Source: Halobacteriovorax vibrionivorans | GTDB lineage: Bacteria; Bdellovibrionota; Bacteriovoracia; Bacteriovoracales; Bacteriovoracaceae | Assembly: GCF_003346865.1 (NCBI RefSeq) | Contig: NZ_QDKL01000002.1 | Span: forward strand, 806,001-870,000 | Direction: 5' to 3' | Length of the DNA stretch: 64,000 nucleotides | Shown: one piece after another, positions 42,562 to 51,891 of the stretch | Position numbering within the stretch: the first letter of the stretch is position 1 | How the letters are laid out: each line of letters opens with the position of its first letter | Notes under the pieces: generated by a model | The model's database searches: none | What the model was told of the DNA's origin: nothing | The model's input: the letters and a program-made list of their open reading frames with translations, nothing else | Program-made: the position numbers and the translations under genes

Positions 42562-44433
42562 GTTCATTCCCCAATTCATTCCAGCGCCACCTTGGACACC
42601 AATACTGAATTGACCATTAAGTGCTCCACCGGCCATTGAGCCGTAATTTACACCAGAGTTATACATTCCAGAGTAATTATTAGCATAGATATTCTGCTGA
42701 GCATTTTGTAAATTTCTATAAAGGGCCTGATTTGCATACATTGCAGTTGCTTGGTTCTGGTAGTTACCTTGAGCAACAGCTTGTCCCTGTAGTCCATTAA
42801 TATAGCTTTGGAATTGTTGTGTTTGGTATGCAGAGTTTCCTCCACCATTAACACCCCAGTTTCCATTAGCACCCCAGCCACCGCCAGCGTTACCATTTAG
42901 ACCCCAGCTTGTTCCACCGTTGACTCCCCAGCCACCGTTGTTTCCAGCGCCCCAGTTACCATTACCTCCGCCGGCCCAGCCGCCATTAACGCCCCAGCCA
43001 CCATTGATATTTCCGTTTCCACCAGGGTATGTATTTCCACATGAACAAGGAGCAGAGATACACATACAAGCTGCGTTTCCGCCTCCATTTCCACCCCAGT
43101 TTCCACCAGTGTTAATTCCCCAGTTTCCGTTACCACCGGCTCCTGGATATTGTCCTGGTGCTGGATAAGTTGGATAAACTCCACCGTTTCCACCCCAGTT
43201 TCCGCCTCCATTGACGCCCCAGCCTCCGCCAGCAACACCACCTGGATACATTCCTGGATAACCTCCAGCTCCAGCACCGCCGTTAATACCCCAACCTAAG
43301 TTGAATCCTGCATTAACACCTGCTCCTGGATACATTCCCATTCCAGAACCTGGGTACATTCCCCACGCTCCTCCTGAGTTCATTCCCGGATAAGCACCGA
43401 TTCCAATATTAAGTCCAAAGCCTGCTCCGGCCCCAGCTCCTGGGTAACCAGACATTCCTGGATACATTCCAACACCCATTCCGTTGCCCATTCCCATTCC
43501 GAAATTAGCACCAAAACCTGAGCCGAAACCAGATCCAAATCCAGCTCCATATGGGTAGCCACCCATGCCCATACCTGCACCCATTCCAAATCCTGGATAC
43601 ATACCACCGTAAATATTTCCGCCAGGGTACATTCCTGGGTATCCACCCATTCCCATACCACCATTCATTCCGACACCGCCATTAATACCGATTCCGAAAC
43701 CTGCGTTACCACCTGTAAGAAGTCCAGCAAGAGCTGATCCTGCAAGAGATCCCAGTGGATTCATATAAACATTTGCTTGGTAACCGCCACCAAAGCCGTT
43801 ACCCATTCCACCCATTCCAGGGTATCCACCCATGCCAAATCCACCACCGCCGTAGATTCCGCCACCGAAGTTTGGTCCGGCCATTCCACCAAGGAAGCCA
43901 CCTGTGTAACCTTGACCTTGCCAGCCATTTCCTACACCACCAAACATTCCACCAGTAAGTCCAAGACCACCAGCATATGCACCATAACCGTAACCATTAC
44001 ATGAATTGAGCATATTAGATTGCTCATCTGGAAGGATTGGGTTTGCCCCTCTTTCTAGGTTGTAGTTATGATATGAGTCGATTGAGCCATGACATGACTT
44101 AATTCCGTTTTCAAAAGAATTTGCCCACGCTTCTTGTGAATCAGCAGCGTGTTTTGATTGAAAATAAACACTTCCCATAGCAGCAAGAGAAGGGATTGCA
44201 ACTTTAGCGACTTCGGCCCACTCGTTTCTTTCTGGTAGTTTAGGTAAACATTCCACACAGAAGTCACCGTTGTCTGAACCACCTCGAGAAGCTCTGGTTA
44301 CACATGCCGCTGCATCATCTTCATAGCCATTGTCTCTTAAGTAGATACAATCGCTGATATCGATTTCAGCATATGTGTTGAACATCAGTGCTGCTAACAA
44401 GATGCTCTTTGCGCTAATAAGTCTTAACTTCAT
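42559..44433 (-). CDS. Secreted glycine-rich low-complexity protein
   Basis: A 624-residue secreted protein of unknown family. The signal peptide (MKLRLISAKSILLAALMF, cleavage near TYA) starts at ATG 44433, with GGAG about six bases upstream; a longer frame begins at 44502 but has no signal. After a cysteine-bearing N-terminal part (about 25-140) come about 370 residues dominated by Gly, Met, Tyr, Pro, Trp and Asn in loose repeats such as GGYPGM, GMYPG and NGGWGVNGG. A Cys cluster (CMCISAPCSCG) and a Gln/Asn/Tyr-rich tail follow. Such sequences form flexible or amyloid-like surface layers. The stop codon lies in structured element C. Confidence 0.8.
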   Translation of the reverse strand: MKLRLISAKSILLAALMFNTYAEIDISDCIYLRDNGYEDDAAACVTRASRGGSDNGDFCVECLPKLPERNEWAEVAKVAIPSLAAMGSVYFQSKHAADSQEAWANSFENGIKSCHGSIDSYHNYNLERGANPILPDEQSNMLNSCNGYGYGAYAGGLGLTGGMFGGVGNGWQGQGYTGGFLGGMAGPNFGGGIYGGGGFGMGGYPGMGGMGNGFGGGYQANVYMNPLGSLAGSALAGLLTGGNAGFGIGINGGVGMNGGMGMGGYPGMYPGGNIYGGMYPGFGMGAGMGMGGYPYGAGFGSGFGSGFGANFGMGMGNGMGVGMYPGMSGYPGAGAGAGFGLNIGIGAYPGMNSGGAWGMYPGSGMGMYPGAGVNAGFNLGWGINGGAGAGGYPGMYPGGVAGGGWGVNGGGNWGGNGGVYPTYPAPGQYPGAGGNGNWGINTGGNWGGNGGGNAACMCISAPCSCGNTYPGGNGNINGGWGVNGGWAGGGNGNWGAGNNGGWGVNGGTSWGLNGNAGGGWGANGNWGVNGGGNSAYQTQQFQSYINGLQGQAVAQGNYQNQATAMYANQALYRNLQNAQQNIYANNYSGMYNSGVNYGSMAGGALNGQFSIGVQGGAGMNWGMN

Positions 44434-44586
44434 AGTTTTCTCCATAAAAACTTTAACAATCCTCATCTTCTTAACGACAGAATATGAATAAAACTTAAGC
44501 ATTACGGCGACTTTTTTTATAAACTACTGATTTAACTGATTAATATTACGTTTACGAAGACAAAAAGACAGGCTAAATTGTCGGGT

Positions 44587-45135
44587 ATGAGTAATACATT
44601 TTGGTGGATCCTTCTCATTTGCGTCTTAATTTTTGCCACTTATGCTGCCTTTGTTATTAAAGGTGAAAAGGAAGTGGCCCTAAAAGATGCTATCCCCTTC
44701 CCATTTTTTGGATTAGAAATTCCCGTACCACCTTGGTGGACACTAACAACTAACGAAGATGAATTAAAAATATTTGAAAGAACTGACACACGCTACGAGT
44801 GGCAGTCGCGCTTTAGTTTTTCAAGAGAAGAATACAAAGACCTGCAAGATGCTTTTGAACAACTTGCAATTAAAAATCAACTTGTCTTCGATAAAGACAC
44901 TTCCATTATTCATGAACCAACTTCCTTTAAAGAGCTACTAGACCAAGGGATCGAAACTCTTAGGGTGGAAGGAACCGCAACCAAAGCTCACGAGCTTCGT
45001 GTCTACTACGATGCTGCCTTATTAAAAGTTGATGATGGGATTGTGATATTAGAAAGTGAAAGCTCGGTTTTAAATGGTCTACTTGAGGGACCGTTTTTTG
45101 AGCAAGCGCTACATCACATCAAAAAACAGAAATAA
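44587..45135 (+). CDS. Hypothetical protein with one N-terminal membrane helix
   Basis: A 182-residue protein with a single transmembrane helix at about residues 5-23, a short Pro-rich connector (FPFFGLEIPVPPWW) and a soluble, acidic domain. It is likely tethered to the inner membrane with the domain outside or inside depending on charge. The ATG at 44587 has only a weak ribosome site; a TTG at 44578 is another possible start. Convergent with the DUF507 gene, sharing a terminator. Family not recognised. Confidence 0.68.
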   Translation: MSNTFWWILLICVLIFATYAAFVIKGEKEVALKDAIPFPFFGLEIPVPPWWTLTTNEDELKIFERTDTRYEWQSRFSFSREEYKDLQDAFEQLAIKNQLVFDKDTSIIHEPTSFKELLDQGIETLRVEGTATKAHELRVYYDAALLKVDDGIVILESESSVLNGLLEGPFFEQALHHIKKQK

Positions 45136-45136
45136 A

Positions 45137-45160
45137 AAAGGCTCCTTTCGGAGCCTTTCT
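45137..45160. terminator. Shared terminator between convergent genes
   Basis: AAAGGCTCC-TTTC-GGAGCCTTT (45137-45158) has A residues before and TTTCT after, so it can stop transcription from both the plus-strand hypothetical gene and the minus-strand DUF507 gene. Confidence 0.8.
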
Positions 45161-45164
45161 AATA

Positions 45165-45605
45165 TTAACGACTTCTAAAAGTTCTAATATTTTGTACTAG
45201 GAAGTTGTGAATCTCTTCATCCGTTCCGAAAACGTCGTCGATGAATTCACAGCCAATTAAGAATCTTGTCATTCTCTTTGCAATATTATGAAGAGACTCT
45301 ACTAAGTAAAGGCCACCAATATTCTCACCACTAAAAGACTTAATGATTTCTTTACGAGCGTGATTGAACATTTCAGACTCAGTTACATCTTCAGGCATAT
45401 TATCTACACCCATTTTCTCTTCAACTTCTTCAATTGCTTGGTCACGAATATCTTCGTCAGTTGCAAGCGCTACACCAAACTCAGTTGCCATTGCTTCGAT
45501 AAGTTTCTCGCGATTTGCAATATCGAACTCAATAACACCTTTCTCTTTAAGTGTATTAATTGTATGACTCGCTAAATTTTCGAGTGTTTCAAAGTTTGTT
45601 CTCAT
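45165..45605 (-). CDS. DUF507 family protein
   Basis: A 146-residue, mostly helical, acidic protein with no signal or membrane segment. The pattern of a Glu/Lys-rich helical hairpin with IEEVEEKMG near the middle fits DUF507, a family of unknown function known from delta-type proteobacteria and Aquificae. Two domain halves may be present (about 1-70 and 75-146). The family is sometimes found near genes of RNA or membrane processes, but nothing in the context fixes a function here. It lies next to murJ on the same strand, about 100 bases away. Confidence 0.75.
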   Translation of the reverse strand: MRTNFETLENLASHTINTLKEKGVIEFDIANREKLIEAMATEFGVALATDEDIRDQAIEEVEEKMGVDNMPEDVTESEMFNHARKEIIKSFSGENIGGLYLVESLHNIAKRMTRFLIGCEFIDDVFGTDEEIHNFLVQNIRTFRSR

Positions 45606-45705
45606 TTAATGCTCCAAATATATAATCTTCTTAAGTTTAACGACTTGCAAGCGGTGAAGCAAGGCAAATAATGTAAGAAACTAATAAAATTCTAACGACA
45701 TAGGA

Positions 45706-47283
45706 CTACTTTCGACGCAGAAGCTTATTTAAGAAGCGCTGAATTAAAACGTAATCACCTAAGACACTTAGCGCAATAAGATAAGCTAATCCCCCTCCTA
45801 ATGCACTTATACTAAATGCACCAAGGTTATCCACAGTAGAAAAAATATTCACTGGAAAAAAGGAACGTAAATAAGATGCTGTAAAAAAAGCAGCGACAGC
45901 GCATAAGCAAATTTTAAAAAATCTAATTGGAAAAAAGAATGTTAACTCTAAATTTAGCATGCGAAATAAAAGTACTGACTGAGTAACGATGATAAAGATC
46001 ATTGAAACAGAAGTTCCCATTGCAAGAATTTTAAAGCCATAAGTTTCGACAAGTGAAATACAAAAAATAATATTAATAAGTACTGCAATTGAAGAAATCG
46101 TTACAGGAATCTTTGGCCTATCCAATGTATAAAAACTCGGTGAGAAGACCTTATATAGGCCATAAAAAGGTAGACCAATCAGATAAGCATAAAGGGCCTC
46201 CGTTACCATCTTAGTATCATCTAGCCCAAATGCTCCTCTTTGAAATGAGATTGCAACAGTATCTTGAGCAAGAGCAAACATCAGGGCCATGGCCGGCATA
46301 AGTACAAAGAGACTAGTTATATAGCTTGTTTGTAGAGCTTTTTTTGCATCTTCTTCATTTCCACTTCTCCACAACTCAGAAAAATAAACGAGATTTGAGT
46401 TTCCAATTGAAACCCCTAGGATTCCTACAGGAAATTGAAAGAGGCGAAAAGCATATTGAAGCCATGAGACGGCACCGATAACAGTACCTGTAGCTAAAAA
46501 TGTTGAAACAAGTAAATTGATTTGCGTTGCTGCAACACCAATTGTTCCAATACTCATACGCTTTAAAATTTCTTTTACATCTTTTGAGAAGATATCAATT
46601 TTTTCAACCTTAAATAAACCCTTGCTCACAAGCATTGGTAGTTGGATGGCCATTTGAACAAAGCCACCGACTAAGACACCGATCCCAAGAGAGACAATTG
46701 GATGAAGATTTCTTGCTTCTAAATACTTTGGCAATGAAACCATCGAGATAATCATGATGATATTAAAGAAAGCTGGTGCCATCGCAGGCGCAAAGAACAT
46801 GCGATAAGTATTTAAAACTCCCATAAATAAGGCAGCAACAGAAACAAAGGCCAAAAAAGGAGACATCATACGAGTTAAGAGAATCGACATCTCAAAGCGA
46901 TTGGCATCACTTGTGAAAAGCTCATTTGTTAGAAGCTGAATTAATTCAGGAGCGAAAATAAAAATAAGCCCACAGATTAAGGCTGTCACACTGAAGAGAA
47001 CAATGGCCATTGACCATAATAAAGTTCTGGCGTGCTTATCCCCGTCGACTTTTGCACTGGTAAAAATTGGCACAAAAGCAGCTGAAAAGGCTCCTTCAGC
47101 AAAGAGGTCTCTAAGCATATTGGGAATTCGAAAAGCAATCTGATAGGCATCTGTTAAACCTGAAGCACCAAATAATTTGGCCATCAAAATCTCACGAGCA
47201 AAGCCCAGAACGCGACTTGAGAGAGTCGCCATGGCCATTTTTATAGAAGATAATAAAAAATTCTTTCGGTGTTCAGTTGTCAT
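45706..47283 (-). CDS. murJ: Lipid II flippase MurJ
   Basis: MurJ flips lipid II across the inner membrane for peptidoglycan synthesis. The product of about 525 residues has 14 predicted transmembrane helices and the family opening SSRVLGFAREILMAKLFGASGLTDAYQIAFRIPNMLRDLFAEGAFSAAFVP (quoted as a family landmark in parts). The charged residues in helices 1, 2 and 8 that line the cavity appear kept (R in SRVLG, D in LTDAY). I give the ATG at 47283; an in-frame GTG at 47301 is an alternative, and neither has a good ribosome site. Confidence 0.93.
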   Translation of the reverse strand: MTTEHRKNFLLSSIKMAMATLSSRVLGFAREILMAKLFGASGLTDAYQIAFRIPNMLRDLFAEGAFSAAFVPIFTSAKVDGDKHARTLLWSMAIVLFSVTALICGLIFIFAPELIQLLTNELFTSDANRFEMSILLTRMMSPFLAFVSVAALFMGVLNTYRMFFAPAMAPAFFNIIMIISMVSLPKYLEARNLHPIVSLGIGVLVGGFVQMAIQLPMLVSKGLFKVEKIDIFSKDVKEILKRMSIGTIGVAATQINLLVSTFLATGTVIGAVSWLQYAFRLFQFPVGILGVSIGNSNLVYFSELWRSGNEEDAKKALQTSYITSLFVLMPAMALMFALAQDTVAISFQRGAFGLDDTKMVTEALYAYLIGLPFYGLYKVFSPSFYTLDRPKIPVTISSIAVLINIIFCISLVETYGFKILAMGTSVSMIFIIVTQSVLLFRMLNLELTFFFPIRFFKICLCAVAAFFTASYLRSFFPVNIFSTVDNLGAFSISALGGGLAYLIALSVLGDYVLIQRFLNKLLRRK

Positions 47284-47319
47284 TACAATATTTTGCACCA
47301 CCCTCTATGACTTAACAAG

Positions 47320-47348
47320 TTGCCAATGAATGCAATATTTTCTAATCT
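47320..47348 (+). promoter_or_regulatory. Promoter of the dCMP deaminase gene
   Basis: TTGCCA (47320-47325), 17-base spacer, TAATCT (47343-47348). Transcription would begin near 47355, at or just before the candidate ATG at 47356, suggesting a leaderless or very short leader mRNA. Confidence 0.55.
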
Positions 47349-47355
47349 TGTGGCC

Positions 47356-47901
47356 ATGAGAACAGACATGGAAAAGACAATTAATCATATCAGCACAAAG
47401 AGTGCTGTGAACTGGGATGAATACTTCATGCTTCAGGCCATTATGGCCAGCTACAAAAGCAAGGACCCGGCCACTAAAGTGGGATGTGTTTTTGTTGATG
47501 ATAATAATCATCAAATAACTTTTGGTTACAACGGATTTGTTGCAGGGATTGATGAGTCGAAACTTCCATGGGGAAAAGAGAGAACAGTACCTCTTGAGCA
47601 TCAAAAATATGGCTACGTTGTTCATGCGGAAGCAAATGCTATTCTTCACTCTAACCGTCCACTCGCTAATACAACTTGCTACGTGACACTCTTTCCATGT
47701 CATGAATGTGCCAAGCTACTTGCCTCTTCAAAGATCAAAGAAGTCGTATACTTACAAGATAAGCATGCTGGATCAGAAACAAATCGCATCGCTCGTCGCA
47801 TCTTTGACCTGACGGGAGTCACTTATCGTCAGCTTGAACTTGGAGAACATGTTCTAGACTCACTCATAGCACACTTTACAGACGCCTTTTACCGCGACTA
47901 G
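47356..47901 (+). CDS. dCMP deaminase family protein
   Basis: A zinc-dependent deaminase of the CDA fold (about 180 residues). The zinc motif is HAEANAILH (His-Ala-Glu) and PCHECAKLL (PCxxC), and KDPATKVGCV-VD near residue 40 is typical of deoxycytidylate deaminases. It makes dUMP from dCMP for dTTP synthesis; an RNA-editing or ComE-like role is less likely. The frame is open from 47320, but the promoter at 47320-47348 overlaps that part, so the true start is probably ATG 47356 or 47368. No ribosome site is visible, consistent with a leaderless mRNA. Confidence 0.88.
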   Translation: MRTDMEKTINHISTKSAVNWDEYFMLQAIMASYKSKDPATKVGCVFVDDNNHQITFGYNGFVAGIDESKLPWGKERTVPLEHQKYGYVVHAEANAILHSNRPLANTTCYVTLFPCHECAKLLASSKIKEVVYLQDKHAGSETNRIARRIFDLTGVTYRQLELGEHVLDSLIAHFTDAFYRD

Positions 47902-47928
47902 AACGTTGCACAATTTTCAGTAAATCCC

Positions 47929-47957
47929 TAGACAAGTTTGACTAATGAAACTATAGT
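47929..47957 (+). promoter_or_regulatory. Promoter for feoAB
   Basis: TAGACA (47929-47934), 17-base spacer, TATAGT (47952-47957), 29 bases before the FeoA ATG. No clear Fur box (GATAAT repeats) was seen. Confidence 0.55.
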
Positions 47958-47985
47958 AAGCCCGTTCAGACAAATGGAGAATACT

Positions 47986-48216
47986 ATGGTTTTATCGAAG
48001 GCAAAGAAAGGCGCAAGCGTAAAGATACTATCTTTTAGCAACGAGCTTAAGCACAAAACAATAATGACTGGTTTAGGTATCCTACCTGGTGATTCAGTTT
48101 ATATTGTTGCTCCTTCATTTCTTGGCTCTCCTTTAACTCTAAGATTAACAGATGGTGAAACAGTTGCTCTTCGTCTAAGTGAAGCAAGCTTCATTAACGT
48201 AGAGGAAATGCAATAA
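47986..48216 (+). CDS. feoA: Ferrous iron transport protein FeoA
   Basis: A 76-residue SH3-like protein that supports the FeoB iron transporter. The fold pattern is seen in GASVKILSF, LGILPGDSVYIVAPSFLGSPLTLRLTDGETVALRLSEAS (in parts) where the family has G-LP-G and an R-[LI] strand near the end. I start at ATG 47986 because GGAG is six bases upstream; the open frame continues upstream to 47938 without a site. The stop overlaps the feoB start (TAATG), giving translational coupling. Confidence 0.88.
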   Translation: MVLSKAKKGASVKILSFSNELKHKTIMTGLGILPGDSVYIVAPSFLGSPLTLRLTDGETVALRLSEASFINVEEMQ

Positions 48217-50189
48217 TGAAAAAGACGCTACTTATAGGGCCAGCAAACTCTGGAAAATCTGCCATCTTCAATATGCTCTCAGGAGCAAATAGAAAAGTTG
48301 CAAATTACAATGGTATTACTGTTGATACTGCAACAGCGGGACTTATTTCAAACTCTCGCCATGAAGAACAGCTTGCTATTGTCGACCTTCCAGGGATCTA
48401 TTCTCTAGTTCCTTCATCAATTGATGAGGCCGTTACAACTTCAACTCTAATTGGAAGAAATAACCAAGTAACAGAGTTTCACGATGTTGTTTGCGTTGTG
48501 GACTGTGCACGTCTAGACTCTTCTCTTTCATTAACTCTTGCTATGAAGGATCTCTTTGGTGGAAAGATAAAAGTTATCTTTAATAAGATTGATCTTGATA
48601 TCGCAAAGAATTATGACTTTGATAAAATTGGTCAGCACCTTGGTGTTCCCTATTTAAAGTTTTCAACAATGAGAGATAGCAGTGCCACTGTCGATCAATT
48701 CATAAGAGAAAATGCATCAGCTTCTGTATTAACTCCAGTTAATAAAATTCAACTTTCAAATGAATCAACAGAGTATAATCCTTTTAGTGTTAACTTTGAG
48801 GAAGAAGAACATATTCAACTAGAAAATGAAGTTGCAGCTCTTTCAAATATTGAAAAGTATCAAAGAGAAGCACGTGATCTAAAAGCATCATATGCAATAG
48901 GAAAGAATAAAGGACTAATTCAATTATCAAATAAAATTGACCATATTGTTCTTCATCCAATTCTAGGTGGAGTTATCTTCCTGGCCGTTTTCTATTTAAT
49001 CTTTCACTCAATCTATACTTGGTCAGGTCCAGCAATGGATCTCATCGATGGTGGCGTGGGAGCTTTTGGTGAATACGTAAGTTCAATACTTCCTCCAGGC
49101 ATGCTCAATAGCTTTATTGTTGATGGTGTTATCGCTGGAGTTGGTGGGGTTATTATCTTCCTACCACAGATTATGATCCTCTTCTTCTTACTAAGCCTTT
49201 TAGAACAAAGTGGATATATTTCTCGTGCTTCAATTATTACTGACCGTGCAATGTCATACTTTGGACTAAATGGAAAAGCATTCCTTCCTTACCTTTCTGG
49301 ATTTGCTTGTTCTGTACCTGCAATTATGGCAACGAGAACAATCTCAGATAAGAAAGAACGTCTTGCAACACTTATGACGATTCCTCTTATTACTTGTTCA
49401 GCAAGACTACCTGTTTATATTCTTTTAATCGGAACTTTTGTTCCAGAGAAAACAATATTTGGAATCTTCAATTCACAGGCACTTTCGTTCTTCTTCCTAT
49501 ATTTCCTAGGAAGTTTTGTGGCCTTAATTATTGCAAAGATATTTAGACTAACTCTTTATAAAGGTAGTACGACTTCATTTATTATTGAACTGCCACTCTA
49601 TCAACTTCCAACTTTTAAGCCGGCTTTTAAGGCCATGACTTTTAAGGGAAAGGTTTTCTTAAAGAAGGCCGGAACAATTATCTTAGGTCTTTCGATGGTA
49701 ATTTGGTTTCTTTCAACATTTCCAAAACCAGCGGAACAACTACTTGTTGGAAAAACTGATGCAGAAGCTGCTTCGATCTCACTTGAGCATTCAACGATTG
49801 GGCAATTTGGAAAACTAATTGAGCCAGTAATTAAGCCTCTTGGATATAATTGGAAAATGGGTGTCGGTATTACTGTTGCTATGGGGGCCAGAGAATTATT
49901 TGTTTCTACACTTGGAACAATCTATGCTCTTGGTGATGTAGATGAAGAGTCCACAACTCTTAGACAGCGCCTACAATCAGAGATCGATCCAGTCACTAAT
50001 AAACCAGTTTTTAATACGGCCGTAGCTTGGTCACTATTAATCTTCTTTGCCTTTGCCATGCAGTGTATTTCAACACTTGGTATTGTAAAAAGAGAAACAG
50101 ACGGTTGGGGACATGTCTTTCTTATGTTTGGTTACATGACAGTTCTGGCCTACGGTGGCGCATTCATCACATATCACATTTTAATTTAA
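48216..50189 (+). CDS. feoB: Ferrous iron transport protein B
   Basis: FeoB imports Fe(II). The 657-residue protein has an N-terminal G domain: P-loop GPANSGKSAIFN at residues 7-18, switch VDLPGIYSL (about 58), NKID (about 122). A helical GDI-like segment (about 160-250) and a membrane part with eight or more helices follow. Two Gate motifs with a Cys (GFACSVPAIMATR near 365 and the second gate near 555, GARELFVSTLGTIYALGDVD) are present. It is shorter than E. coli FeoB (773), mainly from a reduced GDI and end, but similar to many of this group. Confidence 0.94.
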   Translation: MKKTLLIGPANSGKSAIFNMLSGANRKVANYNGITVDTATAGLISNSRHEEQLAIVDLPGIYSLVPSSIDEAVTTSTLIGRNNQVTEFHDVVCVVDCARLDSSLSLTLAMKDLFGGKIKVIFNKIDLDIAKNYDFDKIGQHLGVPYLKFSTMRDSSATVDQFIRENASASVLTPVNKIQLSNESTEYNPFSVNFEEEEHIQLENEVAALSNIEKYQREARDLKASYAIGKNKGLIQLSNKIDHIVLHPILGGVIFLAVFYLIFHSIYTWSGPAMDLIDGGVGAFGEYVSSILPPGMLNSFIVDGVIAGVGGVIIFLPQIMILFFLLSLLEQSGYISRASIITDRAMSYFGLNGKAFLPYLSGFACSVPAIMATRTISDKKERLATLMTIPLITCSARLPVYILLIGTFVPEKTIFGIFNSQALSFFFLYFLGSFVALIIAKIFRLTLYKGSTTSFIIELPLYQLPTFKPAFKAMTFKGKVFLKKAGTIILGLSMVIWFLSTFPKPAEQLLVGKTDAEAASISLEHSTIGQFGKLIEPVIKPLGYNWKMGVGITVAMGARELFVSTLGTIYALGDVDEESTTLRQRLQSEIDPVTNKPVFNTAVAWSLLIFFAFAMQCISTLGIVKRETDGWGHVFLMFGYMTVLAYGGAFITYHILI

Positions 50190-51274
50190 TTACATTCATA
50201 TATTCTCACGGCATCGGATAATAAAATTCCGATGTCCAGAGGATCTCTTTCCAATATAACTGAAACCATTGTATCTGGTTCAACACTTTGTTTGCCAAGT
50301 GGATACCAACCACCTTTTCCTGATTTCATATTATAATTGATTAACCTTGAGAAGATCTCTATATCCTCTTGAAAAACAGTCACTTTAGCATTGGAGAGAC
50401 CGCCAATAGTTGTCACTCGATAAATATCAATACAGTAATTTCTATTTTTAGGAATGAAGCTATAAATAGCGTATGCGTATTCATCCTCACTCATTCGCAC
50501 CGTGCTTTCTTGATAGCCTTTAAGATTACTCTCCTGCCAATCTCCATATTCACGATACCCATCATTACTAGTAAATGATTTTTCATCCATTCCTTTGGCA
50601 AAGATCACCGCTTCTTTATTCACGTTAACATATTTTCTTCCCTGACAATCTTCATTCTCTTCTAGACGAGAGAAACGAACTTCATCAGCTCGTAATTTCT
50701 TGAGATCTTCAATACCTTTATAAACAATGACCTTAGCTTCTTGTTCATTAGTAAATGTAAACTCGCCAAGAGGATACCAGCCTTTGCGATCCGTCGGTAA
50801 TGACATATTCACGCTGGCCACTCCAATTTGTTCAGTACCATCAAAAATATCCACAAATGCACTTTCGGTTGCATCAGGAGATGTTACTCGATAAAGCCAT
50901 ATACAATAAGTCGAATCACCTAGTTGATCTGTTAGATAAATACTTTGTGCCGTTGGGTCTACTGAATAGCGAGAAATACTGCCTCCGGAGCCACGAAGTT
51001 CATCCTGAAACCATGCTCCTTCCTGAATAAAGCCATCTGTATCCTCTTTAGAATTATCATTTGTAATGTCAAAGTAATTTCCAATAGTGAGGCTTTCAAC
51101 ACCTTCAACATAGGTACTGGCCGGAGAGCGATCAACTGCCATTGCACCTTCATTAGTTTTCACAACTTCTGAACTTGTTGTTCTAAGATTATGTCCTCTG
51201 CCAAGACAAGCGATGAGAACAATCAATGAAATTGGAATAAGAGAATAAGTGAACAATTTTCTAAATTTTGACAT
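50186..51274 (-). CDS. Lipoprotein with two golvesin-like domains
   Basis: A 362-residue predicted lipoprotein (signal ends LIVLIAC, Cys near residue 23). After a short linker, two repeats of about 145 residues follow (about 60-205 and 215-360). Each has a central YCI-[LD]YRVT and then GWYPLG followed by a strand and a closing ADEVRFSR or SDAVRIYE. That spacing resembles the golvesin C-terminal/Xly carbohydrate-binding domain, a jelly-roll that binds cell-wall or other glycans. A surface or wall-binding role is inferred. Converges with feoB, overlapping its end by a few bases. Confidence 0.72.
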   Translation of the reverse strand: MSKFRKLFTYSLIPISLIVLIACLGRGHNLRTTSSEVVKTNEGAMAVDRSPASTYVEGVESLTIGNYFDITNDNSKEDTDGFIQEGAWFQDELRGSGGSISRYSVDPTAQSIYLTDQLGDSTYCIWLYRVTSPDATESAFVDIFDGTEQIGVASVNMSLPTDRKGWYPLGEFTFTNEQEAKVIVYKGIEDLKKLRADEVRFSRLEENEDCQGRKYVNVNKEAVIFAKGMDEKSFTSNDGYREYGDWQESNLKGYQESTVRMSEDEYAYAIYSFIPKNRNYCIDIYRVTTIGGLSNAKVTVFQEDIEIFSRLINYNMKSGKGGWYPLGKQSVEPDTMVSVILERDPLDIGILLSDAVRIYECN

Positions 51275-51369
51275 ATGTGCCTCTGTAGCGTTGTTCTACA
51301 CACATCTTATCAGCTATTTAGAAAAATTCTAAAATGAAGTTCAGTAAAGATACTCAAGAATTTTTAAGA

Positions 51370-51867
51370 TCACAATATTGTCTGATAGATCTCGTAACTT
51401 TCATCATCAAAGCAACAAAATATCACATCATCAAAAGAATCGATTCCATCAAAACTCTTTACAGCAGAAGTTGCTGTAATGGCCGCTTCAATCTTAGGGT
51501 AACCAAAGATTCCTGTAGAGATACATGGAAAAGCAATGGACTTACACTCATTTTCTTGGGCAAGTGAGAGTGCATAGATATAACATTTTTCAAGTAGTGC
51601 TGATTCACCGTTATTGCCACCTTCCCATTTAGGACCGACAGCGTGGATGATAAACTCAGCAGGAATATTAAATGCCTTTGTTAAGCGGGCCTCGCCTACA
51701 GGGCAACCTCCCATTTCACTTAATTCCTTTTCTAACTCCTCACCACAGGCTGCATGAATAGCGCCATCAACACCACCACCGGCCTTGAGTTCAGAGTTTG
51801 CGGCATTAACAATAACGTCCACATCTAGAGTTGTAATATCGGCTTTAATAACTTGAATATTTTTCAT
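51370..51867 (-). CDS. Macro-domain protein (ADP-ribose deacetylase/hydrolase type)
   Basis: A 165-residue single macro domain. The ligand-binding loop motifs are NAANSELKAGGGVDGAIHAACG (in parts: VNAANS near residue 21 and GGGVDGAIH near 31), and the second site HAVGPKW, and the phosphate loop SISTGIFGYP (here CISTGIFGYP, about 116). It probably removes O-acetyl from O-acetyl-ADP-ribose or ADP-ribose from proteins, like YmdB. Alone between two secreted-protein genes. Confidence 0.92.
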   Translation of the reverse strand: MKNIQVIKADITTLDVDVIVNAANSELKAGGGVDGAIHAACGEELEKELSEMGGCPVGEARLTKAFNIPAEFIIHAVGPKWEGGNNGESALLEKCYIYALSLAQENECKSIAFPCISTGIFGYPKIEAAITATSAVKSFDGIDSFDDVIFCCFDDESYEIYQTIL

Positions 51868-51891
51868 AAGAGATTTCTAGCATGAATAAAA

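Noticed and set aside
42897..44282. Several long frames on both strands inside the glycine-rich gene
   Set aside because: They are shadows produced by repetitive GGN codons. Only the frame with a signal peptide and ribosome site is kept.
47305..47703. Minus-strand frame of 132 codons
   Set aside because: It is antisense to the dCMP deaminase gene, whose zinc motifs are intact.
47900..47985. Fur box before feoA
   Set aside because: No GATAATGATAATCATTATC-like palindrome is present; only a promoter can be supported.
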